In this document: positions 1 to 11,669 of the stretch, piece after piece
How positions within the stretch are numbered: the stretch's first letter is position 1
Layout of the letters: each line of letters begins with the position of its first letter
Source: Saxidomus purpurata
Taxonomy: Eukaryota > Mollusca > Bivalvia > Venerida > Veneridae
Length of the DNA stretch: 64,000 nucleotides
Direction: 5' to 3'
Assembly: GCA_022818135.1 (NCBI GenBank)
Contig: JAFMSR010000002.1
Coordinates: 28,992,327-29,056,326 of the forward strand
The notes under the pieces: model-generated
Told to the model about the DNA's origin: nothing
Database searches by the model: none
Seen by the model: only the letters and a program-made list of their open reading frames with translations
Translations under genes and position numbers: made by a program

Positions 1-2389
1 ACAACTGATATAAGATCTTTCTTTTTAATCTAGATTATGTTATAAAAAGGTATAGGTCTTCACTAAAAGACTTAAATGATTGTAAGATTTTACGTAGAAC
101 AAATGCTGTTATACCTTGCTCCCATGATGGCAAGCAGAGTTCCTGGTTTGACATGTCCATATACTGAAACAGATGGTTCAAACCATAGAACACTGATATA
201 AAATAAAAGTATACGATCATGAATTGTCAAAGAAATCTTTAAGAGAAATGATCTGGAATGAACTATCTTATTAGAAATTTACTATTTTGGAGAAGTCATT
301 TGAAATTTAAGGGTTTTTTTTCACATAAAAACTATGTCGACGTTTTGATTTTAATCATTATTCTCTCTGTATGATTTTATAATTGCTCTTTCATGGTTAG
401 ATTTACACCAAGAATAGAAAACACAGATACCGTTTTTAAGCACTTGTTTTGGAGCGGCAGTATCCTCTTTGTTGCAGCAGATTCTGGTTTTTGGTTTGAC
501 GTAAACATTTACGTTTTCCCAAGACAAAGATACCTTGTCTGTTGAATCTCCTTTTGATTGACTGATCAAAAGTAAAATTTTGTGTAAGAATTCTATTAAG
601 AACATCAAAACATTGAAGGTTCGTTATGATATTATGTATACTCTCGTTTTGCTTAAGTTCCATGTTATCATAACCTGTTATCTGAACGGTAAGGGAGGTA
701 ATTATGCAAGATTTAAAGGCAAAGTTAACATGTATATTGAATAAACGTTGCCTGTAAAAAACAAAAGAAACAATGAAAATGGAAAACAAGTTTCTCTAGG
801 TTGGCTAAAATAATGAAAGAACATTAGAATAAAAAAGTTCACATCCACAGAAGGGATATAATTATACAACTCTAAAGGCAAACTATTATCCATGTATATT
901 GAATAAGTTTACAAAACAGCTGATATCAACGTTCAACAATGCGACATTAGTTTCGCATTTCGCTAAAGATACAATAATGAACGTTAGAATCAATATTTAT
1001 ATCTTCTGTGGTTAAGGGTATTGGGGTCTTTGGGACGAAAGGACAGGCAGGATGGATGTTAAATATATGTAAGCCGTAAACATTTATTCAGTAAGCCTTA
1101 TAATGCATTTTTGCCTTAGAATGTACATATCCATAACTGTTTAAACGTAGATTACAATACTTGTTAACATAAAACGAAACATTACCTTGACATCTCAAGC
1201 ACACTTTCTCGCCATCCTGCCATTCTATGGTAGAAATTCTACTTTCCAATGGTACGGACCATTAACATGAAATAGATATAGAATATTTTTTCTATTTACT
1301 CCAATTCTATGCAGGTTAAATCAATAGGCTGACTGCAATGCAAACAGGAAGTTTCGTATTCAGGCAATGGCCATAAATCCAACCAGTGGTTATTTTCATA
1401 CCTTCCTCCTAAACACATATATTAAACTGAATGATTTATAATCACTTTGCGAATTTTTTTTTGTATCTATTCACTTCTTTGCAAACGTTTAAGTACCTGA
1501 ATGAATATAAAGCGCGATATTGTGCATACTTGCCGAGCATGAATTGTCATACACTGGATTTTTTTGTTCAAAACGCTAACACATGATAAATATTATTACT
1601 CCTACCTCAGCCCCTTTGCAGTTTCTTTTATACATACATGTAAAAGAAATTAACCCACACATTCGTGCCATGTTTTTGACAAAACAATCTCTCTCGGGTA
1701 ATTTGAGTAAAGATTGATATATTGAACATTTCAATGTAACATTGTTGAATCCGATCAATAGTTTCTGAGGTTTAATATCATACATGTATATCAAAAACCA
1801 GTAACGTCCCATCAGGGTCACTTTAGAATCATCCTGAAAATGTGACTTATGGTTTCAGAGAAAACAATTACTCAATATTTATAGATATAAAAGGAAAACT
1901 ATCAATAATCTTTGGTGACCTAAATATTTCTGTATAATCAGTAAGAAATCCAGTCAACGGTTTACGATGAGAATATTCAAAATACATTCCTGCATAAGTC
2001 TTTGTGAAACATGTGACTCAATGCAATTACCTATTTTGAGCCATGTGGTATAATCTGAACAAACTTGGTAGAGCCCTACTAGAAAATGTTTCTCATCAAA
2101 TAGCTTAGCCTCCTGACAGAATGAATTCAAGGTTTTCTTCTAAACAATTCTAATGAACAATTATAAAGAAGATTCACACTAAAGAAGGATTATTTGAATA
2201 TGGTAAAGTATTATCTTTAAGGCAACATGCATTAAATGTGTATATCCAATATCATTATTATTTCCTTTATTTTCTCTTAAAATTCAACGAAAATGTATCT
2301 CTAATTTTGAAAATTGTTATGAACATTTAGCGGATATATGTTTGAGGGTTTATGTTATGATCAACAGTGAAAATCCTGCCCAAAATCAG
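1..2389. other. Gene-free AT-rich stretch
   Basis: I see no supported coding exon on either strand: the open frames are short and lack family motifs. Two short similar segments occur near 690-755 and 845-910, each with a 'ggtaatta' or 'atataatta' start and the shared run 'catgtatattgaataa', suggesting an old local duplication. Nothing else can be assigned. Confidence 0.6.
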
Positions 2390-3236
2390 ATATGAACAAG
2401 AGATGTTTGTCAAACACATATTTCCCCGTCTTATTCCCATCTCCAGGAATAGCAGCGAAAAAACATTGCTGATTATCTAGTGACTCAAAGGTCATCAGAG
2501 ATTAACAGGTGTCATAAGTTTTCATAAGACTTAATCCAGACAAGTCTGAAGACATTAAATAAAAGGGTTGTTGAGAAATTTAACAGAAGCATTTTTCTAC
2601 CCAATGTCACTGCCACCATGTCTTTTGACCTCGTGACCCAAAAATCAATTGGAATCATTAACTCTTTATAAACTATAGTCCTAGCAACGTTGAAGACATT
2701 TCGTCATAGAATTGTCAACATATTGAGCAGAAACTTTTTTGAAAAGCAAAATGACGTTGACCTTAAAGCTTGACCTAGTGAACCAGAGGTAAAGGGGGAT
2801 AATTTAAGAGCAAAGCCTTCAAAAGTTATTCCAGGTCACTGTGACCTTGACCTTCGACCAAGTGACCTCAGAATCAATAGAGTTCATTTACTTTCCATGA
2901 CAAATGCTCCTACCAAATTTGACACCTCCTGGCCAGTCTTCTTTAGTTATTGCAAGAAATGCAAAGTCTCTGTGACGTTGACCGCTCAGTTAGTGTCCAT
3001 TACCAATGCTGTTTTTAAGTTTGATATCTCTAGACAAAGATCATCCCAAGTTATTTAGCGTAAACTTTTTTCAATGTAAGGTCAATGTGACTTTGATCTT
3101 TTACCCAGTGAATATCAATATGATTCATGTACTGTCCAGGACCAAGTCCCTATCAAGCGTTTGATCTCTTGTTTGAAGTCTTCTCTAGATATTGAGCGGA
3201 AACCAAAGATCTATCGACCGGCCGACAACTGCAAAA
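2390..3236. repeat. Degenerate 'tgaccttgacc'-type mollusc repeat
   Basis: Several decayed copies of a module recur here. Each has 'gtgaccttgacc', then an 'agtgacctcaaaatcaat' type segment, then 'accaaatttgacatctc', then 'ttattgagcggaaac'. The same modules appear in better condition at 61.2-62.0 kb. The stretch ends in a 'gaccggccgacaa' segment, the degenerate microsatellite that usually closes such elements. There is no coding capacity. Confidence 0.6.
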
Positions 3237-3239
3237 TGG

Positions 3240-3560
3240 GTGGCGCGGTGGTCGAGTGGTTAACGCATTCGACTACCAATCCTGAGGTCCGGGGCACCGG
3301 CAATTTCAGAAACGTTTTTCAGTAATTCCCACCCATCATGAGATGAACTGGTTAGAAACCCACAGGTAGTCTCACGTGTACGTAAAAGAACCAAGAGGTC
3401 TATTCGTAAAAGAGCTAGGGTTTGGTACCCGGATTCCCTTGTATCTGCATCTGTCTCTCTTCAACCTGCGCCTGTCAGTAGTCTTGGCAAGTTCACTCAG
3501 GGAGATATCTCAGGGTCGGCCGGGGCACTCAAAAGGAAAAAAAACATCTGCAAAAAGGCA
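3240..3560 (+). mobile_element. tRNA-derived SINE
   Basis: The head reads like a tRNA: 'ggtggtcgagtggtta' is a good RNA polymerase III box A, and a degenerate box B ('ggtccggggcacc') follows at about 3291-3303. The tRNA-unrelated body follows, with the segments 'cacgtgtacgtaaaagaacc' and 'ttgtatctgcatctgtctc' common in bivalve SINEs, then an A-rich tail near 3536-3546. The box B is damaged, so this copy is probably inactive. A 73-codon open frame at 3376-3597 lies within it and is not a gene. Confidence 0.7.
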
Positions 3561-3599
3561 ATACTCTCGCTTCTTTGAAGGAGACATAGTTATCTAAGC

Positions 3600-5094
3600 T
3601 AAATTATCTGCAGGTGGTTTTTTTTCAAGTATATCGTAAAATGCATATTTACTGCAATATATTTTCTTGTCATGCACACACACCCATGCATTGCGACAAT
3701 TACAGTGTCATAAAATGACAAAAGCATTTTGAAGTGTCTTACCAGTCTGCCATCTATAAAACTTATTTCAAGTATTGTGCCTGCTTATTTACTATTTCGG
3801 GATAAGAACAACCTGATTATAAATATGTCGACATGAGATTACCCTGAATACAAATGCAGACGTCAGTCGCTGTGACAATTCTTCATATCAAGTACCGTGC
3901 ATTTGATTGCAATAAAATTGATACAATATACATGTTTTAGTTAAGAAATGAACTAACCTGAATAAAGCTTATCTATTTGCTTTTCAGTCAGCTGCGATTA
4001 AGCCCTGTGATCATACGAGAATATCACGATATTTCAATGGACAAACATCCGTTGAATATGTAATAGTAATACACATTTATGTACGTTTTAAGTTAACAGG
4101 ACTCATACTGATTTTTACTATAAACGTTACCAAAAAGCATAATGTTTTAACAAATACAGATTTGTATTTTGCAACGCACGTCATGTGGGGATACACGTAT
4201 ATATTCAATCCACAATGTACATGTTTTAATTGACCGTTGATGAAATCCACTATTCCCGAGAACTGGTCAGTACTCTAGGAAGCAGTCATCGGACGTAGTG
4301 AATATAAGTTGCAAGAACTTATTCTACAACCGATGTAAAATTATGCATGTTTAATCTGCTAGGCTAAGTATATACGAGGCAAATATAAAATTGTGACAAT
4401 TTTACTTTTGATAATTGAACGTAGATAAAGAGTTCTTAAAATACGTTCTTGTTAATTGCCAACATTGTTATACTATTCACTTAAGATATTTTAAATATGA
4501 TTTGAATGATAGATAAAGTATGATTAACATGAATTCGTTCATGAGTTCGTTATCAATTTTCATTTATAAATCATATCATTGTAAACAAGACCTTAGTTTG
4601 AAAAGAATTTACCATTAGAGCTTGTTTTTGGTTATTTATTACTCAATTCATGTTCTAAAGTGACATTTGTGATGATTTATAAAACGTTACAAAAACCGAT
4701 TTTATGACACATAGTTGTATAGAATGATATAATTCATGGGGGCAGTACAAATGCTTTCAAATTGATAACTTAGCAGTCATGCTTCCTTGTCGTGCTAATG
4801 TATATCTAATTCTGGCGTCTCTATGCATGCTTGCATTTCGTATGACTAATCAGTTTGTGCGGCTAACAATCGACAAACCTGAATATTCGTTTTGTATTAT
4901 TCAATATTTATCTTGCTACAGTAAATGCACATTGTACCGGATAGTCCATTATGTATTAAGAATGACTTTCAAAATAGTACTTAGTTTGACGGAGAATATC
5001 AAGAATACAGTACATGAAACTTGCCTGAAGTACAGTGGAACTTGGCCTTGTGAATCTATTCACTCTTTTAATGTAAATGTACACTGAAGGGTGA
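3600..5094. other. Gene-free stretch
   Basis: No coding exon, RNA gene or clear repeat was seen. An open frame of 102 codons at 4779-5087 has a hydrophobic start but no recognisable domain, no splice context and no homologous copy elsewhere in the window. Confidence 0.5.
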
Positions 5095-5260
5095 GCATAT
5101 TGTTTCAGTGAGCATATTGTCGCAACTTTGTTTGTCCGTCTGTCCGTCCGTCTGTCCGTCTGTCCATCAGTCTGACCGTCCGTCAGACATAACTCCAAAA
5201 CCAATAAAGGGATTTTGCTGACACTTCAAACGATGATGGGGGACATTGGAACAAAAGATG
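5095..5260. repeat. (gtccgtct)n microsatellite-bearing repeat
   Basis: A run of 'gtccgtctgtccgtcc' units at about 5128-5190 is flanked by 'gtgagcatattgt' (present twice, 5093-5105 and 5110-5122) and by 'cagacataactccaaaacc'. This layout, a tetranucleotide run next to a conserved flank, is typical of mollusc non-autonomous elements. A similar run ends the elements at 17.9, 55.3 and 61.96 kb. Confidence 0.65.
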
Positions 5261-5459
5261 TGTATTGTTCATTCGGGAAGGCAAGCTTCGAGGGAGTATA
5301 CATTGGTGTTGCCGTAGTAAACTATTAAATTAAATTTTGATGCTATATAACGTTGAAGGACGACAACAAATGTGATGACGTTAAAACCCCTTTCATCTGT
5401 CTATTCTAGCTGTCTGTTTAACTATTTGCACTAACAGATTATTAGTACCCAACCCATCA

Positions 5460-5990
5460 AAGATCGTTTGGGACTTTAGATTTGCTCGAGTCGTTCGTCT
5501 GTTGATAGGTTCGTTCGTCCGTTAATCCGTCAGTCCGCTATTCGTGTCTGAATCGAACTTCTATATGCATGGATCGATTTTGAATTACTTCACACAGTTG
5601 TTGCCCATATCACAGGAGTGCATCACGCTCTCTATCTTGTTGACTACTTCTAAGGTCAAGTTCACATTTATTAGGACTCAAACCTGTAATGTAGGGTTAT
5701 AATTATACCAGTTATTCTTGTTCGGGCTGTCAGTTCTACGTAAATTGACATATTATAAAAAAACTCATATGATAGCTTCTGTCCATACCCCAAAGGTGAG
5801 CCATGTAACACATCTAATAATTAAAGCTACCTTAAAGGTGAAGGTCTAACTTAAGACTCAACACCTGTAATATAGAGTAGTCTTGTATTTTGTGACAATC
5901 CTGTAATATCTACATGCATAAACTAACTCTGAAATAACTTCATACATTTCGTATCCGTACATTAAAGGTAGAAATTTGAAATGTTATTCT
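5460..5990. repeat. Degenerate repeat tract, left part
   Basis: A weak 'cgttcgtccgtt' microsatellite at about 5488-5538 is followed by repeated modules of the type 'aaggtcaaggtcacactagggctcaaacctgtaa' in various states of decay (for example 5650-5700 and 5830-5880). No gene is present. Confidence 0.45.
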
Positions 5991-6555
5991 GTAGAGTAAT
6001 TAATGAACAAAAAGACCCATTACATTGAGTAGATCCTATCAGAAATACATTTAAATTTGAAATTGTATTACTCCCTTTAATATGAAAGTATTTAAAAGTT
6101 GAGATTTCTTTTTATTTCAAAAATTTCTACTTTTACATTTGAATTGGTAGATTACAAACATCTAACATTCTGAACCAAAAGCAAGTTTAAACCTACATGT
6201 AGCTTCTGATATTTATTTCAACCTATCTTGGGTGACCCGTTAGGTAAAGGGAGGTAATTATATCTTTTCAAACTGAATTTCAATGAATTCCACCAAAGTA
6301 AATATTTAACAAATATTTCACAAATATAGAATTAGGTCTTATATTTATATCTTTCTGCAGGCAAAGTATGTGTATCAAATTTTTACTTAGATAAAATAAC
6401 TCTATCTTGGTTGGGCAACCAGGATAGGAAATCAAATTTAAAAATACCTCCAGTGAAAATCTTACTTGAATTAAGCGCTATGAACATAAATAAGGAAATG
6501 ATCAGATGTTAAAGTTTCGAACAAATCTATTACATGGCCAAATTCCAATTATAAA
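5991..6555 (+). repeat. Dispersed ~0.6 kb repeat, copy 1
   Basis: This segment matches 58427-59025 in the same orientation over its whole length. Shared landmarks in order are 'gaacaaaaagacccattaca', 'ctacatgtagcttctg' (copy 2 'ctgcatgtagcttctg'), 'ataggtcttatatttatat', 'ggcaaagtatgt', 'ctatcttggttgggcaacca' and 'acttgaattaagcgct'. A near-perfect palindrome around 'ttggttgggcaacca' lies at about 6406-6420. There is no coding capacity. It is probably a non-autonomous transposon family; the flanking decayed repeats hide its termini. Confidence 0.75.
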
Positions 6556-7110
6556 CCTTTAAGGGTATGTCAAGATCGCACTAAGGGCTCAAACCTTTAA
6601 TTTAGGTTTGAAATAACTTCACGCACTTGTTGTCCATACAGGTGGGTGTGTCATACAGAACCACAAGGGACTACGTTTAAGGTCAAGGTCACACTAGGGC
6701 TCAAACTTAAGTAAGGGCTATGTTTTAATAGTAACTTCCTACAGTTGTTGCCGTTACTTTGCCCAAGGCCAATGTCACACATCAGGATATAAGACCATAA
6801 GACTATATCTCCTCAAGCACTGGAAGGATATTTTTGAAATTTGAACAGATGTTCACCCCGTGGAGTCAACATGCAAACTTCTTGTTTAAGCAGAACCTGC
6901 TTGAGGCCAAGATCGCATTTTCAATTAAATGCCACCAGTCTAAACTTTCCTTCTTAACCCTTTGTAGGATTTCGATTAACTTGATTGCAATACTCATCGC
7001 ATCACAATTACAAAGGTCAAAGTAACTCCTAGAGTCATGTGACTATATCACCCATACATCTTGAAGGATATTCATGAAAATGTGGTAAAACATATATCGT
7101 ATCCATGTTT
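6556..7110. repeat. Degenerate repeat tract, right part
   Basis: Further copies of 'aaggtcaaggtcacactagggctcaaac' and 'ttgaaggatattcatgaaa' modules occur (for example near 6570, 6680 and 7060). They resemble the tract at 5460-5990, so copy 1 of the 0.6 kb repeat may have inserted into, or be part of, one larger tandem element. Confidence 0.4.
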
Positions 7111-10100
7111 TAAGTTAGCTAGCTAAATGTCGTAAGCATTTTCTTGCAATTTCATAAAAAGCTTAAGGGGATTCAGTGGTGAGGTTTTGGATTTTTGCAA
7201 TCCGAAAATTTACATTTGTTATATTTAAAAACATGTGATTTAACTGGAAAACTTTATGCAGTAGTAATCATAGGCACACTAAGAATATTAAAGTGCAAAA
7301 ATATTGAACATCTTTGAAAAATATATTTCATTTTGTGACTAAATTGACAAATTGGCATATGGGGATAAGGGTACAAAAATAGTCATTTCTCAAAAACTGT
7401 ATAAGATATTTACTTAGTTCAAACTTTATTACAAGAATAATTGTAAGGATATAAAAATAAAGTAATAACAATTTCATTTTACAGGTCTTGGTTACAGATC
7501 TATGCTGTCATATCACAAATCTCGTCGAAACTTTAAAAAGATCACATATTTGTCAGTTTTTATTGAATTTCTTTCTTATATGCAAATTGACCCAATTTTT
7601 TTATTTTTGAATTCTTAAACAGGTTTCAATCAAACTGTAGGCAAAATATCGCAAAAACCTTACTACTCCAATATCATGAAAAAATAATTTATCAAAAATT
7701 AAAAAAAAGAATTACAGCAAAGTGGGTGTAGTATTAATAAGATGAGTTTAATTTTTACATGATGATAAAAATACCACTATCCCTAATTTTTCATCCAAAA
7801 GTATGACAAATTACATTAGAAAAGATGGAAAATTGAAACCGTTTCTGAAAAATACACCACATATATAATAGTTTACAACATCAAAATTCTAGCTTATTCT
7901 GCATTTAGAACATTCAATTGACAGTGTATCAATAAAGATTAATATTGCAAAAAATATAAGTCACCGCCCATCAGTTTTTGTCCAGAAATTGACTAGCAAT
8001 ATGTTAGTCACTATTAAAATCACGGTCAGTAAAATGTCTTATTTTTATTTTCAGCAGTGACTACCCTTAAGTCAGGTTCTGAAAGGAACTAGAAACTTCT
8101 TTAATAGGATATTTCTTAACAAACATTTTCTGCTGTCTGTTGCACGTCACGATATTGTGTGTGTGGTTTTTTTAATTGGTAATATAAATATCGATGTCGA
8201 TATCACAGTTTCATAGAAAACGAAGGGTATTTTTTAATCAAGACAAACGTCGTGAACGAACGCAGTGTGTATAAATAAATATTTTCAAGATATAGTAAGG
8301 TATATTTAAACTTACAATATTCAATAAAAGGTTTGATTTAAAATATGTTTTGGTTGCTTTAACTGTTTATTAAAAGTGATTCATGTTTGCTTGTAGTAAA
8401 TCATATATTTTCAACCAGGAAGATAAGAAATAATGTATTTAAAAAGAACAGAATTATTTAAAGATAGGGTTGTGTGCAAATTTATTCAAGTAAGTTTGTG
8501 TACAAGAGAACGTGTGACTCAATCACGTGAGTGTTAAAAAGTAAGTAGACTGTGTTTGCAAATGTTCTATTTTGCAGTTGTATAGATGCTTAGTAAGAAT
8601 TAGGTTGAAACTGTCTTCTTTAATAGTTCATTACAGGACTTGTAATGAGTATTGTGAGCCGCAACAAGTGACTATTTATGCATCTAATAAATTGGAAGTT
8701 TGCAATATAACACCTGAACATTGAAAGGGTACGTAAACGTTTTTTACCTTATAGTTTCACATTGGACAGCATATTTAGAGGCTTCCTCCTTGTTCGGTTA
8801 TCTTTGACATCATAATATTCAAACGGTATCGTGTGATTATATTTTGACTCGGTATATTCATTTACAATTATAGTAGTCGTATCTATCAGTTAATGGTAAG
8901 GACAACACTACTGAGCTACCGTCGATAGTATTAAGAACGGTCATGTCAAACGTCACAACCCTATAGATTATAAATATTAAAGATATTCATTTCCATCAAT
9001 CCCCTTTTCCAAATAAATGTTCGGACGCAAAATAATAGCAGTTTAAAAGAAGGAGCATTTGACTGCTGATTCCAGAAACAGATGCACTCGTAAAAATCTA
9101 TCAAGCATATATAAGCTTACACAGGGTGATGTTGAGCAGTTAACTAACCATCAAACAATGCATAGGGATCAATTGAATTAATTCCGTATCAAGCCACTTA
9201 GTTATGACCATACTCTCGGGGAAAGAGTTTCCATAAAAGCTAATAAGCTAACTACTCGATCCCTTTTCTTTGTAATATATATATTGTACTAACATGATAT
9301 TTGATGAATAAAATATTGTTTAAACTAACTAAACTAAGTTATGCCTATAAACTAATTACTATTTACATGTATACTACAACCTTTTCTATGATAATGATTA
9401 AATTTCAACCGAAAACAATTGCTTGTTGTGATTGAACATATACTTTAAAACCAAACTTTCAATAAACAGGTTTATAGATAACCTACCATAGCAGACTTTA
9501 CATGATTAGAACATGTTTGCACATGCTTAAGTATGATTTATGAACGTATTTGCTCACGATAACTATGAGCATGTTGTAGGTAAAATGGAAAAATCCCAGG
9601 GTCGCCCGGGACTATAAACAATCTAAATAAAGAAGCAAATCCTAAAAGACCATCAATGATTTATCATGTTATGAATATGTTCATTTGACCATGTAAAAGC
9701 ATGTTCGTGCAAACTTGATTTACAATGTTCAGTCACGTTTTACCATGATGCCATCTTACATTATTACCATGTCTGAATTGCATATTTGACCTTTTGTCGA
9801 CATGAATTCTAATATGTTTGAACAAATGTGTTCATGATATGAGCATGCTATACCATCTAAGTGTAATGGCTGTTAAAACACGCTCACATAAGACAATTGT
9901 ATAATCAAGTAACACACTTTGTAGTATGGTATAGAGGGGGGAAAGGGGGATTTAATTCTGTCAAATTCTCCCACCTGATGCTAACATCATCAAGTGCACA
10001 CACTTTGTAGGTATGAAACGTAAAATTAACTAAATTGCCACAATGGAGCAGAAGTTTAATGTTCTAAAAATCATGTCAAGAAGTTTTTAAGGGTAATTGA

Positions 10101-11500
10101 TAAGAAGGTCCATAGCTGTTTTTGTTTCTACGAAGAAGACTATAATTATACTGTATTTAGTTCACGGACTTGTAACATAGTGCAAAGTGTATGAAATATT
10201 TGTTTTAACTATAGACTACCCAACCTTTTTCCAACAGTCTTATACACAACTTCATTTTATTTTACTTTTAAATGCAATATTATCATATCAACAATTAAGC
10301 GTCAAAGTCTTATTATTTGCTGATATTTAGCATCTTTTTTTCAGTATTGGGTCCCGAAGGTAAACCCATTTATTACCCCCGTCACATAAAAAGTGGGGGT
10401 CGGAGGACCATCCACCAGTTGTCTTACACTTATGTTATTTTATAAAATGCTTTCATACTATCAAAATAAATGTATTATTTATATAAAATCTATAATATCT
10501 AGTAAAGTTCTTTAGAAAACGTATGCTACAATTTTATCTTGATAGCATGTAATTAAAAGCACAGGGGTTTTAACTGGGTATTATATAAGTAAGAGAAGAA
10601 ACTAGTAAAATAATGTTTAAAGAGAAAAGTAAGAAAGATAGGTCGAAAGCCAGTAACGATTGACTGTAGTAGCCTTTGCCGGCTCAGGGTGTATTCAGAT
10701 ATTATTGACTTCATTGTCCAAAATGTAATCATTTGCAAATCAGGTGTACAGGACTGTTTACTCTAAAGACTGTTAACACAAATAGCAAGTCACACAATAA
10801 AACATGAAGTCAATATGATTCAAAAGTACAGTAATTAAAATCAGACATTTAGAGTTGGCAAAATGTTTTATATTATTCCAAGCATGTATGAATTTATCAT
10901 GATACCTTGGCTCCATCTGTGGATAGTTTTATGTGTTTAAATTTGCATCTGTATATAAACATCTTGATGTATATAAGCATCAAATTTATAGCTAAACTTG
11001 ATTGTTGTTCTCTAAAACCTAAAAGCATAATTTATTTTCCTTATGCAAGTTTGACATTTTTAGTCATGAAACACTAATTTCATTTATAAGGATTTCAGTA
11101 TATCTTTACCCCCAAAATAGATGGTTTAAGGTCTCAGTTTGTGTTTGACAGAAAGTGCATAATGGATTATCTTTATGTCATTCTTAGCCCCCCTTGTGCA
11201 TAATCGTTTACAATAACATACTGATTTTTGGATTTAACATCATTTCATTGGGTGTCAAAAGTATATCTCCATACGGAAACTTAGGTATTTCAATTACTTT
11301 CTTTTGGTTATCTATGTTCATGATGTCCCTTTTTGCTTTCATCCATCAGTTTGTGTCTCATATCATGTCAGTTGATACTTCCATGTTTATCAGGATAAAT
11401 TTGATATTGAAGAAAATACGAGACTGAATATTCCTATGATATTTTTTTTATTTTTTTATTTTTATGCATCACAAATTTCTATTTGTACTATCATATTCAT
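7111..11500. other. Gene-free stretch upstream of the CRAL-TRIO gene
   Basis: No supported coding exon. The stretch is AT-rich with a few local oddities: a short GC-rich patch 'gtgggggtcggaggacc' near 10391-10408, and scattered 'catgtt' and 'gagcatg' words between 9510 and 9850. An open frame at 11194-11427 could be a very decayed retrotransposon fragment, but I cannot support that. The promoter of the downstream gene should lie here or in an unseen 5' exon; no TATA box could be assigned with confidence. Confidence 0.5.
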
Positions 11501-11536
11501 ATGTCTTCAAGTTATCTTTACAGTAAGCTTTTGAGA

Positions 11537-11669
11537 ATGTCACGTGATATCAAAGTAAGCCAGTTGACTGAGGAACTTGCTGAAATTGCAGCGGAGGAGC
11601 TCAATGAGAATCCTGCAACAAGAGCTTCAGAAATCCAGACACTTAGAGATAAGATTCTTTTGCATCCAG
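11537..11669 (+). CDS. CRAL-TRIO gene, coding exon 1
   Basis: Encodes residues 1-44 and the first base of codon 45. It carries the helical start of the CRAL-TRIO N domain (EEL, then ASEIQTLRDKIL). The donor is 'ccag|gtagga', a phase 1 intron of 727 bp. A longer start at ATG 11501 is in frame. Confidence 0.85.

Noticed and set aside
3240..3310. tRNA gene
   Set aside because: Box A is good but box B is degenerate and no complete cloverleaf is evident; the sequence continues into a SINE body.
3376..3597. Plus-strand open frame of 73 codons
   Set aside because: It lies inside the body of a tRNA-derived SINE.
11194..11427. Decayed LINE reverse-transcriptase C terminus
   Set aside because: A loose likeness (GVKS...YGNLG) to a motif near the end of some invertebrate LINE proteins was noticed, but no other part of such a protein is visible and the match may be chance.
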